From assembly GCF_036017065.1 (NCBI RefSeq), contig NZ_JAYXHR010000001.1, positions 1,178,001 through 1,242,000 of the forward strand: a stretch of DNA of 64,000 bases, read 5' to 3'. The stretch's first letter is position 1. Every line of letters begins with the position of its first letter. This document shows, piece by piece, positions 55,948 through 64,000 of the stretch. The position numbers and the translations under genes are program-made. This stretch comes from Uliginosibacterium sp036017065. Its GTDB lineage: Bacteria; Pseudomonadota; Gammaproteobacteria; Burkholderiales; Rhodocyclaceae. The notes below the pieces were generated by a model, which was given only the letters and a program-made list of their open reading frames with translations, was not told the DNA's origin and made no database searches.

Positions 55948-56784
55948 ATGGACAGGATCGTCGTCACCGACGTGAAGAAGACGTTTCAACTCAAGCCGGG
56001 ACAGTACGTCACCGTCGATGGCCAGGACACCGACGAGCTGACCGTGCTCAACGGCGTAGACCTCACGATCCGCAAGGGCGAGTTCATCGTGCTGGTAGGC
56101 CCCAGCGGCAGCGGCAAGTCCGTGTTGCTGGACATCATCGGCGGCCTGACGCCGGCCTCGCAGGGCGTGGTGCACCTGAACGGCAACCGGATCAGCAAGC
56201 CGGACCCGAAGACCAGCTACGTCTTCCAGCAGTACGCGCTGTTCCCGTGGCGCACCGCGCGCGACAACGTGGAATACGCGCTGGAAGTGCGCGGCGTGCC
56301 GCAGAAGGAGCGCACCGAGACCGCCCGCCGCTTCCTTGCCCTGTTCGGCCTGCGTGATTTCGAGGACCGCTTCCCCAGCCAGTTGTCCGGCGGCATGCAG
56401 CAGCGCGTGGCGATCGCACGCGCACTCGCCGCCAACCCGGAAGTGTTGCTGATGGACGAGCCCTTCGCCGCGCTGGACGCGCAGACGCGCGAGATCCTGC
56501 AGAGCGAGTTGCTGAAGATCTGGGGCGAGATCAACACCACCGTCATCTTCGTCACCCACTCCATCGACGAGGCGATCTACCTCGCCGACCGCGTGGTGGT
56601 GATGACCGCCCGCCCCGGCACCGTAAAGCAGGTGATCGACATCGACCTGCCGCGCCCGCGCGACGGCGACATCCGCTCCAGCCCGGAATTCAACGCCTAC
56701 CGCCACCAGGTGTGGGAGGCGCTGCGCGACGAGGTGAACAAGGCGCAGAAGGACTGGGCACTGTCGCCGGCCTTCGGGCATTGA
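55948..56784 (+). CDS. Sulfonate/taurine-type ABC transporter ATPase
   Basis: The 278-residue ATPase has Walker A GPSGSGKS (about 52-59), signature LSGGMQQRVAIARAL (about 149-163), Walker B VLLMDEPFAALD and the His switch VTHSIDEA. It belongs to the SsuB/TauB/NrtCD type. It supplies energy for uptake of alkanesulfonates or similar anions with the permease and binding protein downstream. It lies downstream of the sigma-54 promoter. The exact substrate is inferred from context. Confidence 0.91.
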   Translation: MDRIVVTDVKKTFQLKPGQYVTVDGQDTDELTVLNGVDLTIRKGEFIVLVGPSGSGKSVLLDIIGGLTPASQGVVHLNGNRISKPDPKTSYVFQQYALFPWRTARDNVEYALEVRGVPQKERTETARRFLALFGLRDFEDRFPSQLSGGMQQRVAIARALAANPEVLLMDEPFAALDAQTREILQSELLKIWGEINTTVIFVTHSIDEAIYLADRVVVMTARPGTVKQVIDIDLPRPRDGDIRSSPEFNAYRHQVWEALRDEVNKAQKDWALSPAFGH

Positions 56785-56811
56785 TGTAGCGCGAGAAGAG
56801 TCAGCAAGGAC

Positions 56812-56939
56812 AACGACGCTGGATTCCCGCTCGGGCGCAGCCCGGTTGACCCTGAGCTTGCCGAAGGGCGGGAATGACGAGGGCGGAGGTTGATCCGTCG
56901 TTCCCGCGACAGCGGGAACCCAGCGACGTCAGGACGTTG
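56812..56939. repeat. Inverted intergenic repeat pair, copy 1
   Basis: Two related palindromic elements occur in opposite orientations. The first (56812-56883) opens GACGCTGGATTCCCG and closes GCGGGAATGACGA. The second (56896-56939) is CCGTCGTTCCCGCGACAGCG followed by GGAACCCAGCGACGTC. They match the elements at 57883-57987 in reverse order, across the permease gene. They resemble the CGTCATTCCCGC-type intergenic palindromes found in many proteobacteria. They may act on mRNA ends. Confidence 0.75.
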
Positions 56940-56987
56940 CCTTCCAGGCGAAAACGCAAGAACAAAGCAAACCCACAGAGAACCCAC

Positions 56988-57857
56988 ATGGCATACCTGA
57001 TCGACAAGCTCGGCCACATCGGCGGCTTCCAGTACCTCGGCCAGACCAGCTCGGTCCCCGGCCGCATCGAGAAGCGCAAGCGTCCGCGCAGCTTCGGCAC
57101 TTTCGTCTATGGCCTGCCGCTGATCGCGCTGTTCCTGCTCGCCTGGGAAGTGGCGCCGCGCCTGGGCTGGATGAACCCGATCTTCTTTCCCGCCTTCAGC
57201 GACGTGCTGGTGGCGCTGCAGGCGCTGGCCGCGTCCGGCGAGCTAGGCACCCACGTCGGCGCCAGCCTGCAGCGCGCGGTCATCGGTTTCGTGCTGGCGG
57301 TGTTCACCGCCATCCCCCTCGGCTTCCTGATGGGCCGCTACGGCATCTTCGAGAAGGTGACCGACCTGCTGGTGCAGACGCTGCGCAACACCTCGCAGTT
57401 CGCGCTGCTGCCGGTGTTCATCCTGCTGCTGGGTATCGGCGAGGCCTCCAAGATCGCCATCACCTTCTACTCGTCGGTGTTCTTCCTGCTGATCAACACC
57501 ATCAGCGGCGTGAAGTCGGTGGACCCGCTGCTGCTGAAGGCCGCGCGCTCCATGGGCACGACGGAGGCCGACCTGTTCCGCAAGGTCATCCTGCCGGCGA
57601 GCATCCCGTCCATCGTGGCCGGCGCGCGCCTCGCGGTGAAGTCCTCGGTGTTCGCCGTCATCGGCGCCGAGATGCTGGCCGCCAAGTCGGGTCTCGGTTA
57701 CCTGATCCAGCACTCGCAACTGATGATGCAGACCGCCGACATGTACGCCGGCATCCTCGTGCTGACGCTGATCGGCCTGGCCATCAACTACCTGCTGGTG
57801 TGGTTCGAGCAACGCGCCACGGCGTGGAAGGCCACGTCGGAGAGCAGCGTGGCGTAA
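56988..57857 (+). CDS. Sulfonate/taurine-type ABC transporter permease
   Basis: The 289-residue permease has about six transmembrane helices and the EAA-loop motif AARSMGTTEADLFRKVILPA (about 184-203) that contacts the ATPase. It is of the SsuC/TauC kind. The N-terminal 40 residues are polar and precede the first helix. ATG 56988 is chosen over upstream frames that pass through repeat sequence. A 203-bp gap with repeats separates it from the ATPase, unusual for a core ABC operon. Confidence 0.9.
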   Translation: MAYLIDKLGHIGGFQYLGQTSSVPGRIEKRKRPRSFGTFVYGLPLIALFLLAWEVAPRLGWMNPIFFPAFSDVLVALQALAASGELGTHVGASLQRAVIGFVLAVFTAIPLGFLMGRYGIFEKVTDLLVQTLRNTSQFALLPVFILLLGIGEASKIAITFYSSVFFLLINTISGVKSVDPLLLKAARSMGTTEADLFRKVILPASIPSIVAGARLAVKSSVFAVIGAEMLAAKSGLGYLIQHSQLMMQTADMYAGILVLTLIGLAINYLLVWFEQRATAWKATSESSVA

Positions 57858-57882
57858 GCGCTGGAACAGACATTCGTTGACT

Positions 57883-57987
57883 CCGTCGTTCCTGCGGAAG
57901 CAGGAACCCAGTGACGTTCAAGGACGTGAAAGACGCTGGATTCCCGTACGGTCCCCGAGCCTGTCGAGGGGCGCGGGAATGACGGGA
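57883..57987. repeat. Inverted intergenic repeat pair, copy 2
   Basis: The element CCGTCGTTCCTGCGGAAGCA with AGGAACCCAGTGACGTTC lies at 57883-57928. GACGCTGGATTCCCG up to CGCGGGAATGACGGG lies at 57933-57987. Order is the mirror of copy 1, and both middle parts carry a CCTGAGCTTG-like insert (CCCGAGCCTGTCGAGGGG here). They flank the permease gene symmetrically. Confidence 0.75.
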
Positions 57988-58061
57988 AAACGGCCGTTCC
58001 CGCACCCGACTCGGCTACTCCAACACACCTCACTCATCTGAACAGAAAGGCACCACCCATC

Positions 58062-59075
58062 ATGTCCCGCATCACCCACACCCTGAAGGCCCTGGCCGTC
58101 GCTGCCATCGGCAGCCTGCTGGCATTCAACGCCGCTGCGCAGAGCGCCCCCTCCACCATCCGCATCGGCAGCACCGCGCCGGGCCACCTGAAGTTCATCC
58201 TGGCGCAGCACCACGGTTCGTTCGAGAAGGAATTCGCCAAGGAAGGCATCAAGTTCGACCTGCTGCCCTTCACCGGCGGTGGCTCTGAAGCCGTCACGGC
58301 ACTCGCCACCGGCGCGGTGGAGATCGCCTACATCGGCAACAACCCTGCCCTGCGTGCCGCCGCGCAGAAGGCCAACATCAAGCTGGTGGGCACGTCGAGT
58401 TTCGTGCGCAACAGCGGCGCGTACATCATCGTGCCGGTCAATTCGCCCATCAAGACGCTGAAGGATCTCAAGGGCAAGAAGGTCGCCTACCTTGCCGGCA
58501 CGGTTCGCCACTCCACGCTGACCAAGGCGCTGAAGTCGGTCGGCCTGACCAGCAAGGACATCGAGTCGCTGAACCTGCCCTTCGAGGCCAGCGGCCCGGC
58601 CCTGGCACGCGGCGACATCGACGCCATCGTGGAGAGCGACAACGTCGCCGCCACGCTGCTGGAAAAGAACGCCGCCCGCATCCTGCTGGACGCCGGCAAC
58701 CATCCGGAATGGGCGGCGCCGAACGTCATCGTGGTGAATGGCGACTTCGCGAAGAAGTATCCGGAGGTGCTGAAGCGCGTGCTGAAGGTGGACCTGCAGC
58801 TCGCCACCTGGGCGGATGCCAACTACGAAGAGACGGTGAAGATCTTCACCACCCGCACCAAGTCGTCCGAGAAGGCCGTGCGCAACAACTTCAAGGACGG
58901 CCGCTTCCACCAGGAGCCGCGCCTGACCGACGAAGTCCTCGCCGCGCTGAAAGCCGAAGAGGAGTTCATGGAAGACGCCGGCCTGCTCAAAGGCTCGGTG
59001 GACTACTCGAAGTGGGTGGACAAGAGCTTCGTGGAGTCCGCCTACGCGGGCGCCGCAGCGGCGGCGAAGCAGTAA
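58062..59075 (+). CDS. Sulfonate-type ABC transporter substrate-binding protein
   Basis: The 337-residue periplasmic protein has a signal peptide (AVAAIGSLLAFNAAAQSA). It has the ligand-binding pattern of SsuA-like proteins: IRIGSTAPGHLKFILAQHHG at about 33-52, GGGSEAVTALATGAVEIAYI, and KGKKVAYLAGTVRHSTL. It delivers the ligand to the permease above. A terminator follows at 59128. The likely ligand is an alkanesulfonate or related sulfur compound, inferred from homologs and from the downstream sulfur genes. Confidence 0.9.
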   Translation: MSRITHTLKALAVAAIGSLLAFNAAAQSAPSTIRIGSTAPGHLKFILAQHHGSFEKEFAKEGIKFDLLPFTGGGSEAVTALATGAVEIAYIGNNPALRAAAQKANIKLVGTSSFVRNSGAYIIVPVNSPIKTLKDLKGKKVAYLAGTVRHSTLTKALKSVGLTSKDIESLNLPFEASGPALARGDIDAIVESDNVAATLLEKNAARILLDAGNHPEWAAPNVIVVNGDFAKKYPEVLKRVLKVDLQLATWADANYEETVKIFTTRTKSSEKAVRNNFKDGRFHQEPRLTDEVLAALKAEEEFMEDAGLLKGSVDYSKWVDKSFVESAYAGAAAAAKQ

Positions 59076-59127
59076 GCACAGCCCGCAGGTTGCCACGGCG
59101 CACCTCGCGCCAGACCTTGCAATGCAC

Positions 59128-59158
59128 ACAGGGCCGCCCACCGGGCGGCCCTGTTCCT
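59128..59158 (+). terminator. Rho-independent terminator after the ABC operon
   Basis: ACAGGGCCGCCC at 59128-59139 pairs with GGGCGGCCCTGT at 59143-59154 around a 3-base loop, with a T-rich tail. It lies about 52 bp after the binding-protein stop and separates it from the rhodanese gene. Confidence 0.8.
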
Positions 59159-59272
59159 TTCCGCACCCCGCTGCTTATTCCGCAACAGCGGGCTGGATAT
59201 GCGAAACAAATCGTTCTGTGGCGGCGGGCTGCTAGCCAGAATCCAGTCGTCCATTTCACCGAGGCATTCGCC

Positions 59273-60190
59273 ATGAGAATCCTGAAGAAACTGCTGCTGT
59301 CCCTGAGTGCCCTCGTGGCCACGGCGGCTTTTGCGAACCCCTCCGAATTCCTGGTCAGCACCGACTGGCTGGAGAAGAACCTGAGCGACCCGAAGCTGCG
59401 CATCATCGAGGTGAGCGTGAACCCGGGCGTGTATGAGCGCGGCCACATCCAGGGCGCGACCAACTTCTCCTGGCACACCGACCTGGTGGACCCGGTGCGC
59501 CGCGACATCGTGAGCCAGCAGAACTTCGAGAGCCTGCTGCGCAAGGCCGGCGTGAACAGCGACAGCACCGTCATCCTTTACGGCGACACGAACAACTGGT
59601 TTGCCGCCTGGGGTGCCTGGGTGTTCGACATCTACAACGTGAAGAACGTGAAGCTGCTGGACGGCGGCCGCGCCAAGTGGGAAGCCGAGAAGCGCCCGCT
59701 GACGCCGCTGGCCACGCAGCACGCCGCCGGCAACGTGAAGGTCAGCGCCGCCAACAACGCCCTGCGTGCCCGTCTGGTGGACGTGGTGGCAGTGGCCGAC
59801 AAGAAGAGCAATGCCGCCCTGGTCGACATCCGCTCCGCCGACGAGTACAGCGGCAAGGTGTTCGCACCGGCCGGCGTGCAGGAACTGGCGGTCCGCGCCG
59901 GCCACGTGCCGGGTGCGGTCAACGTGCCCTGGGGCCAGGCGGTCGCCGCCGATGGCACCTTCAAGTCAGTGGAAGAGCTGAAGAAGATCTACGGCGCGGT
60001 CGGCATCGACGGCAGCAAGCCGGTCATCACCTACTGCCGCATTGGCGAGCGCTCCAGCCACACCTGGTTCGCGCTGAAGAAGCTGCTGGGCTACGACGTG
60101 CGCAACTACGACGGCTCCTGGACCGAGTACGGCAACACCGTCGGCGTGCCGGTGACCAACCTGGCCGGCACCGTGTGGGGCGGCAAGTAA
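59273..60190 (+). CDS. Secreted thiosulfate sulfurtransferase-like (two rhodanese domains)
   Basis: The 305-residue protein has a signal peptide ending near AAFANPS and two rhodanese domains. The second has the active-site cysteine (YCRIGERSSHTW, about 252-263). The first has the matching loop ILYGDTNNWFAAWG without Cys, as in classic SseA-like enzymes. Export to the periplasm is unusual but known. It transfers sulfur, likely from thiosulfate. ATG 59273 is used because it starts the signal peptide. A terminator lies 85 bp after the stop. It sits between sulfonate uptake and thiosulfate transport genes. Confidence 0.9.
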   Translation: MRILKKLLLSLSALVATAAFANPSEFLVSTDWLEKNLSDPKLRIIEVSVNPGVYERGHIQGATNFSWHTDLVDPVRRDIVSQQNFESLLRKAGVNSDSTVILYGDTNNWFAAWGAWVFDIYNVKNVKLLDGGRAKWEAEKRPLTPLATQHAAGNVKVSAANNALRARLVDVVAVADKKSNAALVDIRSADEYSGKVFAPAGVQELAVRAGHVPGAVNVPWGQAVAADGTFKSVEELKKIYGAVGIDGSKPVITYCRIGERSSHTWFALKKLLGYDVRNYDGSWTEYGNTVGVPVTNLAGTVWGGK

Positions 60191-60274
60191 GTCAGCCCAC
60201 GCACGCAAGGATCACCTGCCGCGCCGGTCGGGAGCCCGGCGTGGCTTGTGAGTGAGGTCTCCAAGCCTTTCTCG

Positions 60275-60301
60275 GGGCGGTGCTTGCACCGCCCGTTTTT
60301 T
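60275..60301 (+). terminator. Rho-independent terminator after the rhodanese gene
   Basis: GGGCGGTGC at 60275-60283 pairs with GCACCGCCC at 60286-60294, followed by six Ts at 60296-60301. The apical loop is very short. It separates the rhodanese gene from the transporter gene downstream. Confidence 0.9.
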
Positions 60302-60483
60302 CTTGCAGGGCGACACACCGTAGTCCGGCAGCCTCGTCCTTGCCGCGAAGGCAGGACTGACGACTCCGAAGACTGCCGTTCCTTCGATTCGCGAGGCCAC
60401 GTGCGCCCCGCTTTTTCAGCCCGCGCCTGTCATGACCTGACAAGGCCAGCCCGACCAACTGAAACGCAGCACACCGCACCACC

Positions 60484-61656
60484 ATGTCGAACACCGCGCT
60501 CTCGCCCTTCCCCACTCCACCGCTGAAGAACTGGCTGCCCGCCGTGGTGGTGCTGGTCCTCGCCTTCCTGCTCAGCCGCCATGTCGGTGCCGAACCTACC
60601 GGGCGCAACCTTGCGCTGTCGGTGTGGCTGGGCGTGTTCTTCGGCGCGCTGCTGCAGCGCTCGCGCTTCTGCTTCTACTGCGTGAGCCGCGACTTCATCG
60701 AGTCGCGCGACGCACGCGGCCTGCTCGGCATCGTCGCTGCGCTGGCGGTGGGCACGCTGGGTTACCACATCCTGTTCGGCGCCTTCCTGCCGGAACCCTC
60801 GGCGGGCCGCCTGCCACCGGGCGCGCACATCGGCCCGGTGAGCTGGGTGCTGGCGGTCGGCGCCTTCGCCTTCGGCATCGGCATGGCGATTGCCGGCTCC
60901 TGTATCAGCGCGCAGTTCTATCGCCTGGGTGAAGGCCTGCTGTCCGCACCGGTCGCCCTGCTGGGTGCCGCGCTGGGCTTCGTGCTCGGCTTCCTGAGCT
61001 GGAACTCGCTGTACCTCGGCAGCCTGCAGGCCGCGCCGGTGCTGTGGCTGCCGCATCACCTCGGCTACGAGGGCTCGGCCTTCGTGCAGTTGCTGCTGCT
61101 GGGCGTCGTCGCCTTCGTGCTGGCGAAGCTGCATCGCGCGCCGGCCACCACGACCGACGCGCCCTGGTGGCAGCGCCGCTGGCCCACCTATGTCGGCGGC
61201 ATCCTCATCGGTGCGCTGGGGGTTGCAGCCTTCCTGCGCGTCGCGCCGCTGGGTGTGACGGCGGAACTGGGCAGCGTCGCCCGCACCACGGCGGACGGCT
61301 TCGGCTGGCTGCCCACCCGCCTGGAAGGACTGGACACCTTCCGCGGCTGCGCCACCGCCATCAAGGAAACCCTGTGGTCCAACAACGGCGCCTTCGTCGT
61401 CGGCCTGGTGCTGGGCGCCTTCGCCGCCGCACTGTCGGCAGGTGACTTCCGCCCGAAGCTGCCCACGGTGAACGAACTGCTGCGCGCCTTCGGTGGCGGC
61501 GTGCTGATGGGCTGGGGCGGCATGGTGGCGCTGGGCTGCACGGTCGGCACCCTGCTGTCCGGCATCATGGCCGCGGCGGTGTCCGGCTGGGTGTTCGCGG
61601 TGTTCGCCGCGCTGGGGCTGTATGGCGGCTGGTGGTTGCGCCAGCGCGTCGGCTGA
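60484..61656 (+). CDS. YeeE/YedE family sulfur transporter (thiosulfate type)
   Basis: The 390-residue membrane protein has about ten helices and two homologous halves typical of the YeeE/YedE family (TsuA type). Conserved cysteines appear in FCFYCVSRDF, AGSCISAQFY, RGCATAIKE and ALGCTVGTLLSG. Characterised members take up thiosulfate. It follows the sulfurtransferase, so a pathway from thiosulfate import to sulfur transfer is likely. The start is ATG 60484. A histidine kinase converges downstream. Confidence 0.9.
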   Translation: MSNTALSPFPTPPLKNWLPAVVVLVLAFLLSRHVGAEPTGRNLALSVWLGVFFGALLQRSRFCFYCVSRDFIESRDARGLLGIVAALAVGTLGYHILFGAFLPEPSAGRLPPGAHIGPVSWVLAVGAFAFGIGMAIAGSCISAQFYRLGEGLLSAPVALLGAALGFVLGFLSWNSLYLGSLQAAPVLWLPHHLGYEGSAFVQLLLLGVVAFVLAKLHRAPATTTDAPWWQRRWPTYVGGILIGALGVAAFLRVAPLGVTAELGSVARTTADGFGWLPTRLEGLDTFRGCATAIKETLWSNNGAFVVGLVLGAFAAALSAGDFRPKLPTVNELLRAFGGGVLMGWGGMVALGCTVGTLLSGIMAAAVSGWVFAVFAALGLYGGWWLRQRVG

Positions 61657-61708
61657 AGCGCCTGCGCTACGCCCGCGCGCGTGGAGACGAGCTGCCGCGA
61701 GGGCGCGC

Positions 61709-63439
61709 CTACGGCAGGCGCGGCAGGGTGAGCACGAACTCGCTGCCCTTGCCCGGGCCTTCGCTGTGGGCCTGGATGCTGCCGCCATGCAGCTCGGCAA
61801 TCTTCTGCACCAGCGCCAGGCCGATGCCCAGGCCCGCATGGCTGAGGCTGCGGGCGGCCGGTGTCTGCGAGAACATGTTGAAGATGGTGGGCAGCACGTC
61901 CGCTGCGATACCGATGCCGTTGTCGCGGACGTGCAGGTGGATATGGTCGTGCTCGATGGCGGCCGACGCGGTGATGAGCCCGCCCACCGGCGTGTAGCGC
62001 GCCGCGTTGTTCAGCAGGTTCATGATGGCCTGGGTGAGCCGCAGCGCATCGCCGTTGATCATCATCGGCAACTCCGGGATCTGTACGTGCAGCTGGTGCT
62101 GGCGGGCCTCGACCTGCGGTTGCGAGCCTTCCAGCGCCTGGCGGAACACTTCCTGGAAGCTGACTGGCCGGCACTGCAGCACCATCTTGCCGCTGCGGAT
62201 GCTGGCGGCATCCATCAGGCTTTCGACCAGCAGCGACAGCTGCGTGGTCTGGCGGTCGATCACGTCCAGCGACTTGTGCATGCGCTCGTCCGACCCCTTG
62301 TCGAGCAGGCGCAGCACCTGTGCCGACAGGCGAATGGGAGCGATGGGGTTGCGCAGTTCATGCGCCAGCGTGGCGATGAAGTCGTCCTTTCGCTCGTCCG
62401 CCTCGCGCAGGCTGGACATGGCCTTGCAACGTTCGGTCACGTCGTAGCCGTGGTGCAGGATGGCGCGGGTGCGGCCCTCCTCGTCCAGCATCGGCTGGTA
62501 GATGAAATCCAGGAACACCTCGACCGGCGGCGCGCCCTTGCGGTGGAGCGAGATCGCCACGTCGCGCCCGACGTAGAGCTTGCCGCTGGCGTGCACTTCG
62601 TCCAGCAGGGAGATGAAGCCCTGGGGCACGACCTCCGGCAACACGTCCGCCACGGTCTTTCCCAGCACTTCGTCGCGACCGATCAGGGCGTCGTAGGCCT
62701 TGTTGGTCATCTCGTAGACATGGTCCGGCCCGCCGGTGAGCGCGACGAACGCCGGGGCGTGGTCGAACAGTTGCTGCAGGGTGTCCACCTGCTCGTGCAT
62801 CTGCTTCAGCGCCCTGGCTTGCTCGATGTTGGAGCTCTGCAGGCTGTCCACCAGGCCCATGGTCTGCAGCGCGGCGGCTGCGAAGGTGCACAGGCTGCCG
62901 ACCAGGCGGCGGTCTTCCGCGTCGAAACGCTTGCTGTCGTCGCGGCTCACCACCCACACCGTGCCGACCGGCACCCCTTTCTGGAAGAAGGGCACCAGCA
63001 GTACCTCGTGCGGCGCCATGTGCAGGCCATTGATGTAGGGGTAGTGCTCGACCATGCCACGCATCAGCAGCGTGGCGCTGCGATCCAGCACCACGCCGCA
63101 GGGGCTGAAAAACCGCGGCATGGTGCCGTTGCGGTAGCGCTCGTATTCACCGGTGGTGGCGATCCAGCGGAACACCTCGGACTCTTCGTCCAGCAGGCTG
63201 ATGCCGGAGGCGTGCGCGCCGGTGAGTTCACGCGCCGCTTCGGCAAGACGCTGGGCAATCAGCGAAGGCGTGTCGGCCAGGGTCTGCGCAAGCTGCACCA
63301 GCGCCGCGCTTTCCGCCTGGTAGTTGGCGGGACGGCCGGGGCGCTCGTCGAGCAGGCCGGTGACGATCACCTGGGAAAGCGGCGTGTCGCCAGGGCAGAA
63401 CGCTGGTGAGACGGGCGCGGAAGGGTCGGGTGCAGTCAT
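61709..63439 (-). CDS. GAF-PAS sensor histidine kinase
   Basis: The 576-residue kinase has a GAF domain (about 38-195), a PAS domain (about 220-340), a HisKA region (FIATLAHELRNPIAPIR, His about 361) and an HATPase domain with N box (AIMNLLNNAARYTP), G1 (DNGIGI) and G2 (GLGIGLALVQ). No transmembrane segment is visible, so it should be soluble. It has no cognate regulator adjacent. The start at 63439 is preferred because the frame further upstream has no domain and passes through intergenic sequence. Confidence 0.9.
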   Translation of the reverse strand: MTAPDPSAPVSPAFCPGDTPLSQVIVTGLLDERPGRPANYQAESAALVQLAQTLADTPSLIAQRLAEAARELTGAHASGISLLDEESEVFRWIATTGEYERYRNGTMPRFFSPCGVVLDRSATLLMRGMVEHYPYINGLHMAPHEVLLVPFFQKGVPVGTVWVVSRDDSKRFDAEDRRLVGSLCTFAAAALQTMGLVDSLQSSNIEQARALKQMHEQVDTLQQLFDHAPAFVALTGGPDHVYEMTNKAYDALIGRDEVLGKTVADVLPEVVPQGFISLLDEVHASGKLYVGRDVAISLHRKGAPPVEVFLDFIYQPMLDEEGRTRAILHHGYDVTERCKAMSSLREADERKDDFIATLAHELRNPIAPIRLSAQVLRLLDKGSDERMHKSLDVIDRQTTQLSLLVESLMDAASIRSGKMVLQCRPVSFQEVFRQALEGSQPQVEARQHQLHVQIPELPMMINGDALRLTQAIMNLLNNAARYTPVGGLITASAAIEHDHIHLHVRDNGIGIAADVLPTIFNMFSQTPAARSLSHAGLGIGLALVQKIAELHGGSIQAHSEGPGKGSEFVLTLPRLP

Positions 63440-63595
63440 CGGGCAATAACGCGGGCGGAGGGTCGGGCAAACGCCACTCGCCACCCTGCGTGGCGATGCG
63501 GCACCGCAAACGCCGTGGATTGTCCCACGCCGCCGCGTGGCTTCGAAACATGTTTTGACACGGTGGCGTGCCGTCGTCACGCCCTGAAGGAGCGC

Positions 63596-63631
63596 CAAAA
63601 ACGGACAAGCCGCTCCGGAGAGCGGCTTGTC
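63596..63631 (-). terminator. Rho-independent terminator after the thioredoxin-like gene
   Basis: GACAAGCCGCTC at 63604-63615 pairs with GAGCGGCTTGTC at 63620-63631 around a 4-base loop. On the minus strand a short U tract follows (A run at 63597-63601 on the plus strand). It ends the gene on the right. Confidence 0.85.
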
Positions 63632-63690
63632 TGCTGCGGCTGCCGGCGGCCGGCAGCGATGCCGGCGCGCCGCCAACCCGGTGGGGCCGT

Positions 63691-64000
63691 TCAGGCTGCC
63701 ACGGCCTGCGAGGCCTGGCGCACGCCGTGGTCGTCGCCATCGCGCCACTTGATGTTGCAGCCGATGGACTGGGTCTGCTTCGCGGGCGCGGACTGGCCGG
63801 CCAGCAGCGCATCGACGGCGGCGCGCAGCGAGGCGCCGGTCGGGGCGATGCCGTTCTTCGGGCGGGCGTCGTCGAACTGGCCGTGGTAGTACAGCTTGCC
63901 TTCGGCGTCGTACAGGAAGAAGTCCGGCGTGCAGGTGGCGTCATAGGCCTCGGCCACCTTCTGGCTCTCGTCGCGCAGGTACGGGAAGGCATAGCCCAGG
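63691..64000 (-). CDS. Thioredoxin/AhpC-TSA-like protein (5' end outside window)
   Basis: Only the C-terminal 102 residues lie in the window; the start is beyond 64000. The visible part begins LGYAFPYLRDESQKVAEAYD, then ATCTPDFFLYDAEGKLYYHG, which is typical of thioredoxin-fold or AhpC/TSA-like proteins (cis-Pro in CTPD). The C-terminus carries GCNIKWRDGDD. The CxxC or peroxidatic part is outside. Role is probably redox control in cytoplasm or periplasm, unconfirmed. Confidence 0.85.
   Translation of the reverse strand, partial: LGYAFPYLRDESQKVAEAYDATCTPDFFLYDAEGKLYYHGQFDDARPKNGIAPTGASLRAAVDALLAGQSAPAKQTQSIGCNIKWRDGDDHGVRQASQAVAA

Noticed and set aside
56812..57987. Intergenic repeats as a possible CRISPR array
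   Set aside because: There are only four elements in two pairs, palindromic and in opposite orientations, with no equal spacers and no cas genes nearby.
61622..63409. Plus-strand frame of almost 600 residues opposite the histidine kinase
   Set aside because: The kinase motifs on the minus strand are clear; this frame overlaps them and has no domain.

Overview
The window looks like chromosome from a high-GC Gram-negative bacterium, most likely a betaproteobacterium. The evidence is the contiguous pilB-pilC-pilD cluster, a proteobacterial aspartyl-tRNA synthetase, an Ffh gene, and an acyl ligase/PLP-decarboxylase pair of the type found with exosortase A/PEP-CTERM exopolysaccharide loci. The genus cannot be fixed from the sequence alone. 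No rRNA, tRNA, insertion sequence, prophage or CRISPR array was seen.

Layout. (1) 1-9504, plus strand: the distal part of an exopolysaccharide (EPS) locus. It holds three family-2 glycosyltransferases, a zinc-ribbon methyltransferase, the exosortase-A-type AMP ligase and PLP decarboxylase, an asparagine-synthase-like protein without its glutaminase cysteine, and a DUF707-like protein. (2) 9527-14207, minus strand: a three-gene operon of a large Tat-type lipoprotein resembling polysaccharide lyases, a kelch-like beta-propeller protein and a GT14-type glycosyltransferase. (3) 14447-31341, mostly housekeeping: two tandem paralogous antiporters, ffh, a CcsA/YpjD-like protein, pilBCD, an FmdB zinc ribbon, a DUF502 protein, aspS, a pirin, oligopeptidase B and a receiver-TPR protein. 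(4) 31357-34877: a Fur-family repressor, a short response regulator and a DinG-type helicase. (5) 35190-41553: four consecutive secreted pectate lyases. They share a nearly identical N-terminal four-cysteine domain and long polyserine linkers. (6) 41725-47802: a block of small stress or envelope genes, a ROK kinase, a HAD phosphatase and a frameshifted DUF72 gene. (7) 47909-54194: a MarR-EmrA-EmrB efflux operon, katG and a GNAT acetyltransferase. (8) 54311-61656: a sulfur-acquisition island. An unusual sigma-54-activator-like regulator faces away from a sulfonate-type ABC transporter, which is followed by a secreted two-domain rhodanese and a YeeE/YedE thiosulfate-type transporter. (9) 61709-64000: a GAF-PAS histidine kinase and the end of a thioredoxin-like gene.

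Most notable. The pectate lyase array combines one conserved accessory domain with more diverged catalytic domains, which suggests a dedicated pectin-degrading surface or secreted system. The sulfur island has a very good sigma-54 promoter next to an activator whose GAFTGA loop is missing. The EPS locus appears to carry both the synthesis genes and a possible lyase module on the opposite strand.
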